DNA from: Paenibacillus sp. 1011MAR3C5
GTDB taxonomy: Bacteria > Bacillota > Bacilli > Paenibacillales > Paenibacillaceae
Length of the DNA: 64,000 nt
Direction of reading: 5' to 3'
Assembly (NCBI RefSeq): GCF_003591485.1
Contig: NZ_QZCF01000010.1
Location: 115,901 to 179,900, forward strand
Position 1 is the stretch's first letter; each line of letters starts with the position of its first letter. The translations under genes and the position numbers were made by a program. This document shows positions 16,411-23,876 of this stretch, piece after piece. The notes below the pieces were generated by a model that did not search any database, was not told where the DNA came from, and saw only the letters and a program-made list of their open reading frames with translations.

Positions 16411-18102
16411 TCATGAATCAGACGTTGGCACGGTCGCCGCTTCCAAAGCCTGATCCAGCTCTCTCTCATACGCCTCCTGTTCTGTGCTGCTCCAGTCAAG
16501 CTCGCTGGCCATAGCCTGCAGCACAGCCCGCTTCCATCTGCGGACTTCCTGGATACGGAAGAACAGCAGTCCGGTCCGGCGGATGAAGAAATCGACAGGC
16601 TTCGCCGCCATCTCCTCTCGAATAGCATAAAGCAGCCCAAGGGAAAGCTCAATCGGCAAGCCATGAGTCTCCGCCAGCATCAGCGCATCCGGGTACAAGC
16701 CGAACAATCTATCGGCATTCGAGCCGTAACGATGAGCCAATCGGGAAGCCGCCGCTTCCTCAAGCCCCAGCGCAATGCCCGCTGCCGTCCTCGCCGCCGC
16801 GTAAGCCGCGAAGCCATTCGAGCCGCCTGTCTCGCCTCCGGAGATCGGCATATCTCTAGTCAGGCTGGGGCCGAAGGACGCGGCGCCCGCTGCCTGCCCC
16901 AGCTGCTTCACCGCCCGGTCCACAACCGCCTCCGCCATCTTGCGGTAGCCGGTCAGCTTGCCTCCGGCAATGGATATAAGGCCCGATGGGGATACGAAGA
17001 TCTCATCCCGACGCGAAATCTCTGACGGCGACTTCCCTTCCTGATGAACAAGCGGACGCAAGCCCGCCCAGTTGGATTCAACATCGGCCGGGGTCAGCTT
17101 CAGTGTCGGGAACATCGCATTCGCCGCTTTCAGCAGATAGGTGCGATCCTCCTGCGTCATGGCCGGATTCGCCGTATCTCCCGCATATTCCGTATCGGTC
17201 GTACCCAAGTAGGTCTTGCCATCTCGCGGTATCGCGAATACCATGCGGCCATCCGGCGTATCGAAGTAGAGAGCTTGCCGAAGCGGGAAACGCAAGCCGT
17301 CGAACACCAGATGCACTCCTTTTGTAAGATGAAGCGTCTTGCCCTGCCGGGAGCCGTCCGACTCCCGAATCTCATCGACCCACGGCCCGGTCGCGTTAAT
17401 CACGATTCCCGCCTCCACGGGATACAGCCCGCCGATGATTCTATCTCGGACCATCGCCCCGGCAATTTTCCCGTCCGTACTGCGCCGCAATTCCTCCGCC
17501 TTCGCATAATTGACGGCCAACACGCCTAGCGATACAGCTTTCTTCATCACTTCAATCGTAAGTCTGGCATCATCCGTCCGGTACTCGACATAAAGTCCGC
17601 CGCCCTTCAGCCCGATTCGCCTCAGAAGCGGCTCCCGCTGCAGAGTCATGGAGCTGCTGAGCATTCTTCGCCGCTCTTCCTTCCTCACTCCCGCCAGGAA
17701 GTCGTAGAAGCGGAGCGCCAATGACGTAGTCAGCTTGCCGAAGCTCCCCCCTTGATACAGGGGCAGCAGCATCCGCTCCGGTGTCGTCACGTGCGGGCCG
17801 TTCTCATAGACAACCGCCCGCTCCTTGCCCACTTCGGCGACCACTCCGATCTCCAGCTGCTTCAAATAGCGAAGCCCGCCGTGGATCAGCTTGGTCGAAC
17901 GGCTGGAGGTTCCCGCCGCAAAGTCCTGCATCTCCACGAGTCCGACTTTCAAGCCGCGGCTTGCCGCATCCAGCGCGATGCCCGCTCCGGTAATGCCTCC
18001 CCCGATAACGAGCACATCCAACTTGCCTTCCGCCATCCGCTCCAGCATCTGCAGACGGTTGCCCGAAGGAAATGCTGCCCCGCTCATCCTGTCTTCACGC
18101 AT
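16411..18102 (-). CDS. glpD: Aerobic glycerol-3-phosphate dehydrogenase
   Basis: A 563-residue FAD enzyme that oxidises glycerol-3-phosphate to dihydroxyacetone phosphate at the membrane and passes electrons to quinone. The N-terminal dinucleotide motif is VIGGGITGAGIALDAASRG. Downstream come SSRSTKLIHGGLRYL, NATGPWVDEIR, YLGTTDTEY and SIAGGKLTGYR, all typical of GlpD. The start MREDRMSG follows AGGAGGGAG; a longer in-frame start lies in that ribosome site. It is the second gene after glpK, 149 bases downstream across a strong hairpin. Confidence 0.95.
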   Translation of the reverse strand: MREDRMSGAAFPSGNRLQMLERMAEGKLDVLVIGGGITGAGIALDAASRGLKVGLVEMQDFAAGTSSRSTKLIHGGLRYLKQLEIGVVAEVGKERAVVYENGPHVTTPERMLLPLYQGGSFGKLTTSLALRFYDFLAGVRKEERRRMLSSSMTLQREPLLRRIGLKGGGLYVEYRTDDARLTIEVMKKAVSLGVLAVNYAKAEELRRSTDGKIAGAMVRDRIIGGLYPVEAGIVINATGPWVDEIRESDGSRQGKTLHLTKGVHLVFDGLRFPLRQALYFDTPDGRMVFAIPRDGKTYLGTTDTEYAGDTANPAMTQEDRTYLLKAANAMFPTLKLTPADVESNWAGLRPLVHQEGKSPSEISRRDEIFVSPSGLISIAGGKLTGYRKMAEAVVDRAVKQLGQAAGAASFGPSLTRDMPISGGETGGSNGFAAYAAARTAAGIALGLEEAAASRLAHRYGSNADRLFGLYPDALMLAETHGLPIELSLGLLYAIREEMAAKPVDFFIRRTGLLFFRIQEVRRWKRAVLQAMASELDWSSTEQEAYERELDQALEAATVPTSDS

Positions 18103-18177
18103 GATACTCCCTCCTGTCTCTCTCTTCATAACATATGGCTATTTCTTCTTCTTTGCCGCCATGGCGTATTCCCAAAC

Positions 18178-18237
18178 ATAAAAACCGCAAGTGTCCGACA
18201 TGCCCTTCCTTCCGGGACGTCGGCCAGCCTACGGTTT
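18178..18237 (-). terminator. Hairpin with T-tract in the glpK-glpD intergenic region
   Basis: On the minus strand AAACCG and CGGTTT form the outer stem, with CCGAC/GTCGG inside and a T5 run after. In B. subtilis the glpFK and glpD leaders carry terminator hairpins that GlpP overrides when glycerol-3-phosphate is present. This hairpin is placed just upstream of glpD in the same way. No glpP gene is in the window. Confidence 0.6.
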
Positions 18238-18251
18238 CTTGTATCGGACTA

Positions 18252-19745
18252 TTATTTATCAGAAAAGGCCATTGCTGCCCGAACGGCTCTCTTCCAGCCG
18301 CCATACAGCTCTTCCCTGCGCTCATTCGCCATATTCGGCTGGAACAGCCGATCCACTTGGCGCAAGGAGGCAATCTCTTCGCGGTCCTTCCAGAACCCGA
18401 CCGCCAGTCCGGCAAGGAACGCTGCCCCGAGCGCAGTGGATTCTCCAATCACCGGCCGTTCGACCGGCACGCCGAGCAGATCGCTCTGGAATTGCATAAG
18501 CAGATCATTCGCGACCGCGCCGCCGTCTACAGCCAAGGAATGCAGCTTAAGTCCGGACTCTTCCGCCATAACCGACAGCACATCCTTCGTCTGGTAAGCG
18601 AGCGACTCCAGAACCGCTCTGACGAAGTGTGCCTTGCCCGTTCCGCGCGTAAGGCCAAAGACAGAGCCTCTTACGTCGCTATTCCAATACGGCGTACCCA
18701 GCCCGACAAAAGCAGGCACGACATAGACACCATCCGTCGACTCCACCTCGGCGGCAAGCGCCTCCGATTCAGCAGCCGATTCAATCAGCTCGAGACCGTC
18801 ACGCAGCCACTGGATAGCCGCACCCGCGACAAAAACGCTGCCTTCCAGCGCGTACTCCAGCTTGCCGTCAAGCTCCCATGCGATGGTTGTCAGGAGCCCT
18901 TTTTGCGATAGGATCGCTTTCTCTCCGGTGTTCATCAGCATAAAGCAGCCCGTGCCGTACGTATTTTTGGTCGAGCCCCGCGAGAAGGCATTCTGCCCGA
19001 ATAAAGCCGACTGCTGATCGCCCGCTGCTCCGGCTATCGGAATCTCCTTGCCGATCAGCGACATCTCCAGCTTGCCGTATATCTCCGAAGAGGATCTCAC
19101 CTCCGGCAGCATGGCTGCCGGCACGCCAAGCATGGCAAGCAGCTTCTCATCCCATTTCCGCTCGTGAATATTGAACATCAACGTACGGGAGGCATTGGAG
19201 ACGTCCGTCACATGCACCTTGCCCCCGGTCAGCTTCCAGATCAGCCAGGTCTCGATCGTGCCGAACAGCAGCTCCCCCCGCTCTGCCCGCTCCCGCGCTC
19301 CCTCCACCTGTTCCAGAAGCCAAGTGATCTTCGTCCCGGAGAAATACGGATCAATCAGCAATCCTGTCCGAGCGCGAATCTCATCCTCATAGCCGTCAGC
19401 ACGAAGACGCTCGCATATGTCCGAGGACTGCCGGGATTGCCATACGATAGCCGGGTGAATCGGCTCGCCTGTCGCTTTATCCCATACGACCGCCGTCTCC
19501 CGCTGATTCGTTATCCCGATTGCCGCGATCTGATCCGCGCTTACGCCGTTCTTCTTCAATACATCCTCCAGCACTCGTTTCGTAGACTCCCATATGAAAG
19601 CGGCGTCCGCCTCCACAGCGCCGGGCACCGGGTAGCTCAAAGGCAATTCTTCTTGCGCGATAGACGACAGGCTTCCGTTCCGATCCACGAGCAGCGCCCG
19701 TGTGCTTGTCGTCCCCTGATCGATCGCCAGCATATATGGACCCAT
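18252..19745 (-). CDS. glpK: Glycerol kinase
   Basis: A 497-residue FGGY-family kinase that makes glycerol-3-phosphate from glycerol and ATP, feeding GlpD. Family marks are AIDQGTTSTRALLVD at the N-terminus, GITNQRETAVVWD, WLIWKLTGG, AGAAGDQQSALFGQ and KNTYGTGCFMLMNTG. The start at MGPYMLAID follows GGGGGAGAT; an ATG five codons upstream overlaps the ribosome site. The loop after SSSEIYGK reads LEMSLIG, one residue shorter than the YHFYG-type loop of enterococcal GlpK, whose His is phosphorylated by HPr. That histidine is missing here. glpF is not adjacent. Confidence 0.95.
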   Translation of the reverse strand: MGPYMLAIDQGTTSTRALLVDRNGSLSSIAQEELPLSYPVPGAVEADAAFIWESTKRVLEDVLKKNGVSADQIAAIGITNQRETAVVWDKATGEPIHPAIVWQSRQSSDICERLRADGYEDEIRARTGLLIDPYFSGTKITWLLEQVEGARERAERGELLFGTIETWLIWKLTGGKVHVTDVSNASRTLMFNIHERKWDEKLLAMLGVPAAMLPEVRSSSEIYGKLEMSLIGKEIPIAGAAGDQQSALFGQNAFSRGSTKNTYGTGCFMLMNTGEKAILSQKGLLTTIAWELDGKLEYALEGSVFVAGAAIQWLRDGLELIESAAESEALAAEVESTDGVYVVPAFVGLGTPYWNSDVRGSVFGLTRGTGKAHFVRAVLESLAYQTKDVLSVMAEESGLKLHSLAVDGGAVANDLLMQFQSDLLGVPVERPVIGESTALGAAFLAGLAVGFWKDREEIASLRQVDRLFQPNMANERREELYGGWKRAVRAAMAFSDK

Positions 19746-19763
19746 TCCGATCTCCCCCATCGA

Positions 19764-19810
19764 TAAGAACGCTTACAATAATGTTATAAAAGGTATACCT
19801 TATTTTACAA
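19764..19810 (-). promoter_or_regulatory. glpK promoter region with palindrome and cre-like site
   Basis: On the minus strand a -35-like TTGTAA (19805-19810) and a -10-like TATAAC (19783-19788) are 16 bases apart. The spacer holds a perfect 12-base palindrome, AAGGTATACCTT (19790-19801). Just downstream, TGTAAGCGTTCTTA (19764-19777) resembles a cre element: the right half-site is imperfect. Together this suggests catabolite control plus an additional dimeric regulator. Confidence 0.45.
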
Positions 19811-19984
19811 AAATTCAAACCGGATTTCACCTGCTTCCTTTATCCGGCTCCCGCTGCCGATGCTGCGAGCGAATAGGAGCTGGAACTTGTTCCATATTCA
19901 TGGCGGGGATGAAAACAACGGCGCGCTGTGCTACAATACGAAAGTTATGAACCGAATATGGTCCCAGGAGGCTTCAACACGCTC

Positions 19985-20620
19985 ATGCTTATTATAGGAA
20001 TCGCAGGCGGCACGGGATCGGGCAAGACGACCGTCGCCCGTTCTGTCATCGACAACCAAGGAACGGATAAAGTCACCTTTATCTCACAAGACAACTACTA
20101 CAAGGAGCACTCGCAGCTTAGCATGGAGGAGCGGGAAATTGTGAACTACGACCATCCCCTGGCCTTCGACAACGAGCTGCTGATCGAGCATCTGCTTCTC
20201 CTGAAGCAAGGGCAGCCTGCATATGCGCCTGTCTATGACTTTACGGAGCATACCCGGTTTGTCGATCGGCAAATTGAGCTTCTCCCAAGCCGCATCGTCA
20301 TTCTGGAAGGACTGCATGTATTGTCCGACGAACGGCTGCGCGAGCATCTTGATATTAAGGTATTCGTAGATACCGATCCGGATGTGCGTATTCTTCGCCG
20401 TGTATTGCGCGATATCGAAGAGCGCGGACGCACAATCCAATCCATTCACGATCAATATCTGAATACAGTGAAGCCGATGCATGAAGCATTTATCGAACCG
20501 TCCAAAAAATACGCAGACATTATCCTGCCAGAAGGCGGGCATAATCAAGTCGGCATCCAGCTGCTCTCCATCCTGACGGAAAAGTATTTGAACGGAGACC
20601 GCATCTGGAGCAAAACATAA
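19985..20620 (+). CDS. udk: Uridine kinase
   Basis: A 211-residue kinase of the pyrimidine salvage pathway that phosphorylates uridine and cytidine. The P-loop is GGTGSGKTT close to the N-terminus. SQDNYYKEHSQL, NYDHPLAFD, PVYDFTEHTR and ILEGLHVL are family hallmarks, as is the length. The start chosen (MLIIGIAGG) is the only one giving a normal N-terminus. Its AGGAGG lies 13 bases upstream, longer than usual, so initiation may be modest. It stands alone with its own terminator. Confidence 0.93.
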   Translation: MLIIGIAGGTGSGKTTVARSVIDNQGTDKVTFISQDNYYKEHSQLSMEEREIVNYDHPLAFDNELLIEHLLLLKQGQPAYAPVYDFTEHTRFVDRQIELLPSRIVILEGLHVLSDERLREHLDIKVFVDTDPDVRILRRVLRDIEERGRTIQSIHDQYLNTVKPMHEAFIEPSKKYADIILPEGGHNQVGIQLLSILTEKYLNGDRIWSKT

Positions 20621-20640
20621 TCCCCAGCAGCTATGGATAT

Positions 20641-20729
20641 GTGGATGAAGCTGTTGATGAACGGCTTAAACGCGTTATGCACATGTTGATAATTATTTTT
20701 CCGCCAACATTCATGCAGGCTGTTGATAA
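20641..20729 (+). other. Cluster of DnaA-box-like 9-mers
   Basis: Five 9-mers close to the DnaA box TTATCCACA / TGTGGATAA lie within 89 bases after udk. They are TGTGGATGA (20641), TGTTGATGA (20653, two mismatches), TTATGCACA (20676), TGTTGATAA (20685) and TGTTGATAA (20721). Four differ from consensus by a single base. Clusters of this kind titrate DnaA or control initiation in other bacteria. No AT-rich unwinding element or dnaA/dnaN genes are near, so this is not the replication origin. Confidence 0.4.
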
Positions 20730-20759
20730 CTTTTCTGAATCGTCAGTCTATCGCCACAA

Positions 20760-20796
20760 GAAGCCCCATGCGCCGATCAGCGGCGCATGGGGCTTC
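20760..20796. terminator. Terminator between udk and the DsrE gene
   Basis: Perfect 15-base arms, GAAGCCCCATGCGCC and its complement, around a seven-base loop. A T-rich stretch follows on the plus strand. It separates the convergent udk and DsrE2 genes. Confidence 0.8.
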
Positions 20797-20823
20797 TCTA
20801 TCGCATTTATTTTCTTTACACCC

Positions 20824-21315
20824 TTAAATAAACAAATTGACTTTGGCTTCCGTCGCATCGCCCAGGTAAGCCGCTACTCCGGCGTATTCTATTCCATCTA
20901 TCAATTCTTCCTTCTGAAGACCCAGCAAATCCATCGTCATCGTACAGGCGACCAGCTTCACCCCTTGCTCCTGAGCCAGCTCAATCAGCTGCGGCAGAGA
21001 CAGCGCATTATGTTTTTTCATCACATGCTTAATCATTTGCGGACCCATACCCGCCATGTTCATCTTCGACAGCCCCAGCTTCTTCGGACCGCGCGGCATC
21101 ATCCAGCCGAACATTTTCTCCAGCAGGCCTTTGTCCGTCTTGACGACCTCCTCCTTGCGCATGGTGTTCAGACCCCAGAAGGTGAAGAAAATCGTCACCT
21201 CATGATCGTAAGCCGCCGCCCCGTTCGCGATGATGAATGCCGCAATCGCTTTGTCCAAATCCCCGCTGAACAGCACAATAGTCGTTCTTTCCTTCTCCGT
21301 TAAAGCAGTTGTCAT
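20824..21315 (-). CDS. DsrE/DsrF-like sulfur relay protein (DsrE2 type)
   Basis: A 163-residue cytoplasmic protein of the DsrE/F/H-like family that carries or transfers sulfane sulfur. The N-terminal strand TTIVLFSGDLDKAIAAFIIANGAAAYDHEVTIFF is here split into IVLFSGDLDKA and HEVTIFFTFWG. The likely reactive cysteine is in LVACTMTMDLLG. The start is ATG (MTTALTEKE) behind GGAGCG; a 31-codon longer frame has no support. It is the last gene of the CstR-type sulfur cluster, with a weak copy of the ATACCC element 27 bases upstream. Confidence 0.85.
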   Translation of the reverse strand: MTTALTEKERTTIVLFSGDLDKAIAAFIIANGAAAYDHEVTIFFTFWGLNTMRKEEVVKTDKGLLEKMFGWMMPRGPKKLGLSKMNMAGMGPQMIKHVMKKHNALSLPQLIELAQEQGVKLVACTMTMDLLGLQKEELIDGIEYAGVAAYLGDATEAKVNLFI

Positions 21316-21341
21316 CGTTCCGCTCCTTTCGAAATATACAT

Positions 21342-21357
21342 ATACCCGTAATAGTAT
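21342..21357. promoter_or_regulatory. Weak CstR-type half-site upstream of the DsrE gene
   Basis: ATACCC-GTAA-TAGTAT keeps the left half of the ATACCC-N4-GGGTAT element found elsewhere in this cluster. The right half is degenerate. Confidence 0.35.
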
Positions 21358-21473
21358 TGTTGTCGGTAAAAAAAGAGGAACGCCATCCCGGGGGATTGCC
21401 CCGCTCATTCATTCCGTCTGTCCGAGACAAGCCCCTTAATAGAAGCCCCCCTCGCCTTATCCTATAGCAAGCC

Positions 21474-21734
21474 TTAGCGGCTTTTCACTAACAGCTCTAC
21501 AGCTTCCTTCACCAATTTGCTGGTGTCTCCGCCCTTTTCCTTCTCCTCCGTAATACATTGCTCCAAATTATGAGCGACGATATAGGCCATCGCTTTGTCG
21601 GATGCGCTGCGCACAGCAGACAATTGAGCGACCACGTCCTTGCAGTCCTTGCCTTCCTCCATCATCCGCATCACGCCGCGAATCTGGCCTTCCATTCGTT
21701 TCAATCTTCGGATGACGCTCTCATCGTACTCCAT
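21474..21734 (-). CDS. cstR: Persulfide-responsive repressor, CstR type
   Basis: An 86-residue all-helical repressor of the CsoR/FrmR family (DUF156). Cys31 (GKDCKDVV) and Cys60 (NLEQC) fall at exactly the positions used by S. aureus CstR. The residue four before Cys60, where copper-sensing CsoR has a ligand histidine, is Asn56. This fits a sulfide/persulfide sensor rather than a copper sensor. A dyad resembling its operator lies 43 bases upstream, pointing to autoregulation. The neighbouring genes are all of the sulfane-sulfur type. Confidence 0.85.
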   Translation of the reverse strand: MEYDESVIRRLKRMEGQIRGVMRMMEEGKDCKDVVAQLSAVRSASDKAMAYIVAHNLEQCITEEKEKGGDTSKLVKEAVELLVKSR

Positions 21735-21776
21735 GTCACATCCTCCAGCCTGTTTGGAATCATATTGCCGAAAAAG

Positions 21777-21793
21777 ATACCCCTAGAGGTAAT
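21777..21793. promoter_or_regulatory. CstR-type operator upstream of cstR
   Basis: The core TACCCCTAGAGGTA is palindromic except for one position pair. It lies between tusA and cstR and resembles the GC-centred TACCCC/GGGGTA operators of CsoR-family repressors. Confidence 0.6.
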
Positions 21794-21838
21794 ATAGCTT
21801 GTCATTGCGGGAATAGCAACTGCCGGTTGCTTACGCTC

Positions 21839-22069
21839 TTACTGCTTCTTCACGTAAAACGTAAATAAGCCATCCTTTTCTTCATACTGCACCAGTTCAT
21901 GCTTTGTTCCCTTCACCCAAGCCCGGAAGTCGTTCAAGGAACCTTGGTCTGTCGACAATACTTTCATCATTTGCCCTGTCTCCATGCTGTCCAGCGCTTT
22001 CTTCGCCTTCACGATCGGCATTGGACATGCCAGTCCTTTCGTATCCACAACCACTGCTTCTGTTTTCAT
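21839..22069 (-). CDS. tusA: TusA-family sulfurtransferase
   Basis: A 76-residue single-domain sulfur carrier. The signature CPMPIVK with Cys15 is the CPxP motif that holds the persulfide. In this setting it more likely hands sulfane sulfur between the rhodanese-type proteins than serves tRNA thiolation. The start follows AGGAGG. It is followed by cstR and preceded within about 20 bases by the rhodanese-MBL gene. Confidence 0.9.
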   Translation of the reverse strand: MKTEAVVVDTKGLACPMPIVKAKKALDSMETGQMMKVLSTDQGSLNDFRAWVKGTKHELVQYEEKDGLFTFYVKKQ

Positions 22070-22090
22070 TGTTAATACCTCCTGTGATGG

Positions 22091-23236
22091 TTATTTGTCA
22101 TGAATGGCGCAGCGGTTCGGACCGATCTCCATCTCCTGCTGCTCTTCGTCTGTCGGGCTCATGCGGCCCATATTGGTCTGGCGGATTTGCTGATAGGCAT
22201 TAGGCTGCTGCGGCAAGTTTTCCGTAACCGCTCTGCGGAACTCCGATTCGTCCTCCAGATGAAGGCCCGGATTATCGCGGAACAAATCGCCAAGCCTGGC
22301 CGCAACCTGACCCGTCTCTCCCAACTCATCCATCTGGCCAAAATGAGCCGGAAGCACGATCATATCCGGCGATAGAGAGCGGTATCCTTCATACAAGGTC
22401 CGGCGCAGATCGCCTGCCCAATCCTCCGCTTGCCCGGCCAGATCCGGCCGCCCGATCGATGCAATAAACAGAATGTCACCGGTCAGCAAATACTTGCCAT
22501 CCACGACAAACGAAGTGCTGCCGATGGTGTGTCCGGGTGAGTAGAGGGCGCCGATGCCGATTTCCGTAGCACCGATTGATACCCGCTCGCCCTCCTCGAG
22601 CTTCTCGTAAGCGAAGGTCACTTCGCCTGCATCCTTCGGCGGCAGCCAATACTTCGCTCCCGTGCGCTCTGCCAGCTTGCGGCCTCCTGAGATATGATCG
22701 GCATGCAAGTGCGTATCCAGCGCATGCTTGATCGTCACACCCAGATTCCGGGCAAATTCTTCATAAACTTCGGTTGTCCTCATCGCATCGATGACGGCAG
22801 CTTCTCCGCCTGATACGACCATGTAGGACAAACAGCCTTTACCTAGCCGTACGAATTGATATAACGCGCCGTCCGGAAGCTCGCCCGCCTTCACCGGCTC
22901 CAGATGCTCGCTCCATGCCTTCATGCCGCCTTGCAAATAATGCACATCTGGCACACCCGCTTCCGCAAGCTGCTCCGCCACAAATACGGATGATCCTTCC
23001 TTGGCGCAGACTACGAGAATCGGGCGGCCGGCGGGAAGCTGCTTCACAGCCTTCTCCACGCCATCGAGCAGGTCGAAGTACGGAATGTTGATGCTCTCTA
23101 TGCTTTGCCCTTCGATTTTCCAATCCCCGTAGGCGTCTTCATTGCGCACATCCAGAATAAACAGCGGCTTGCGGTCGATCAAGTTACGCGCCAGTTCCCC
23201 GCTTTCCATCGCTTTAACCGTTGTTGTCATCGTCAT
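22091..23236 (-). CDS. Rhodanese-MBL fusion, probable persulfide dioxygenase
   Basis: A 381-residue two-domain enzyme. Residues about 10-112 are a rhodanese domain with catalytic Cys77 in VVCAKEGSS. Residues about 120-330 are a metallo-beta-lactamase fold with the iron-binding THLHADH motif (His176-His181), GHTIGS and LPAHFG, as in ETHE1-type persulfide dioxygenases. S. aureus CstB has the dioxygenase first and rhodanese after; here the order is reversed. The likely reaction is oxidation of a low-molecular-weight persulfide to sulfite, with the rhodanese loading or removing sulfane sulfur. It overlaps the preceding gene by four bases. Confidence 0.85.
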   Translation of the reverse strand: MTMTTTVKAMESGELARNLIDRKPLFILDVRNEDAYGDWKIEGQSIESINIPYFDLLDGVEKAVKQLPAGRPILVVCAKEGSSVFVAEQLAEAGVPDVHYLQGGMKAWSEHLEPVKAGELPDGALYQFVRLGKGCLSYMVVSGGEAAVIDAMRTTEVYEEFARNLGVTIKHALDTHLHADHISGGRKLAERTGAKYWLPPKDAGEVTFAYEKLEEGERVSIGATEIGIGALYSPGHTIGSTSFVVDGKYLLTGDILFIASIGRPDLAGQAEDWAGDLRRTLYEGYRSLSPDMIVLPAHFGQMDELGETGQVAARLGDLFRDNPGLHLEDESEFRRAVTENLPQQPNAYQQIRQTNMGRMSPTDEEQQEMEIGPNRCAIHDK

Positions 23237-23820
23237 TGCTCCTCCACTTCAGATTGTGTCTCGCCTATCCAAGCCGACATGCCAGGCACCACGTTCTTCA
23301 CTCGGCTGAAGCCATGTTCGCTTAGCCACTGGCAGGCCATATCGCTTCTCGTTCCTGTTCTGCATATCACATAAAGCTCGGAATCCGGGCTTAGCGATAG
23401 ATGCCCATTCTCCAGCTGTCCCAGCGGGATCGAGATCGCTCCCTTCACATGGCGGAACGCATACTCTGCCGCTTCCCTGACATCCAGCACCCTGATGTCA
23501 TCGCCGCTCGCCAGCCGCTGCGCCAATTCTTCATTGCTCGCTGTATGCGGATAACGGATTTCCGGCTTTGCTTCTGCCGAAGATGCTTTTCGGATGTAAT
23601 GCTTCAGCACCTCGCCCTCTGTGACCGTCCCCACATATTGATGCCCTGCCTTCTGCGACCAAGCCTGCAGATCGGCAAGCGAACCTTTGTCGGTCGCCTG
23701 AATTTCCAGCACTTGTCCCTCGGCCAAATCGCCGATCGTCTTCCTGGTCTTCACAATCGGCATCGGGCAGGCCAGACCGATGCAATCCAGCGTCATATCC
23801 GCTTGAACTTTTCCATTCAT
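23233..23820 (-). CDS. TusA-rhodanese fusion protein, CstA-like
   Basis: A 195-residue sulfur carrier protein. The N-terminal TusA domain (1-78) has Cys18 in LACPMPIVK. The C-terminal rhodanese domain (about 95-190) has Cys153 in VICRTGTRSD. S. aureus CstA also combines TusA and rhodanese domains but is larger, with one more rhodanese domain. The start follows GGAGG. A perfect-arm operator lies immediately upstream, so this gene begins a CstR-controlled transcript. It probably takes persulfide sulfur and passes it to the dioxygenase encoded next. Confidence 0.85.
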   Translation of the reverse strand: MNGKVQADMTLDCIGLACPMPIVKTRKTIGDLAEGQVLEIQATDKGSLADLQAWSQKAGHQYVGTVTEGEVLKHYIRKASSAEAKPEIRYPHTASNEELAQRLASGDDIRVLDVREAAEYAFRHVKGAISIPLGQLENGHLSLSPDSELYVICRTGTRSDMACQWLSEHGFSRVKNVVPGMSAWIGETQSEVEEQ

Positions 23821-23842
23821 TCGTTATGCCTCCATTCTCTAT

Positions 23843-23858
23843 ATACCCTATGGGGTAT
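23843..23858. promoter_or_regulatory. CstR-type operator upstream of the TusA-rhodanese gene
   Basis: ATACCC-TATG-GGGTAT has perfect six-base arms around four bases. It sits 23 bases before the start codon, the expected position for repressor blockage. Confidence 0.7.
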
Positions 23859-23876
23859 TGTTTCTGCAAAAAAAAT

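Noticed and set aside
20641..20729. Chromosome replication origin
   Set aside because: DnaA-like boxes are imperfect, there is no AT-rich unwinding element, and none of the usual dnaA, dnaN or recF genes is near.
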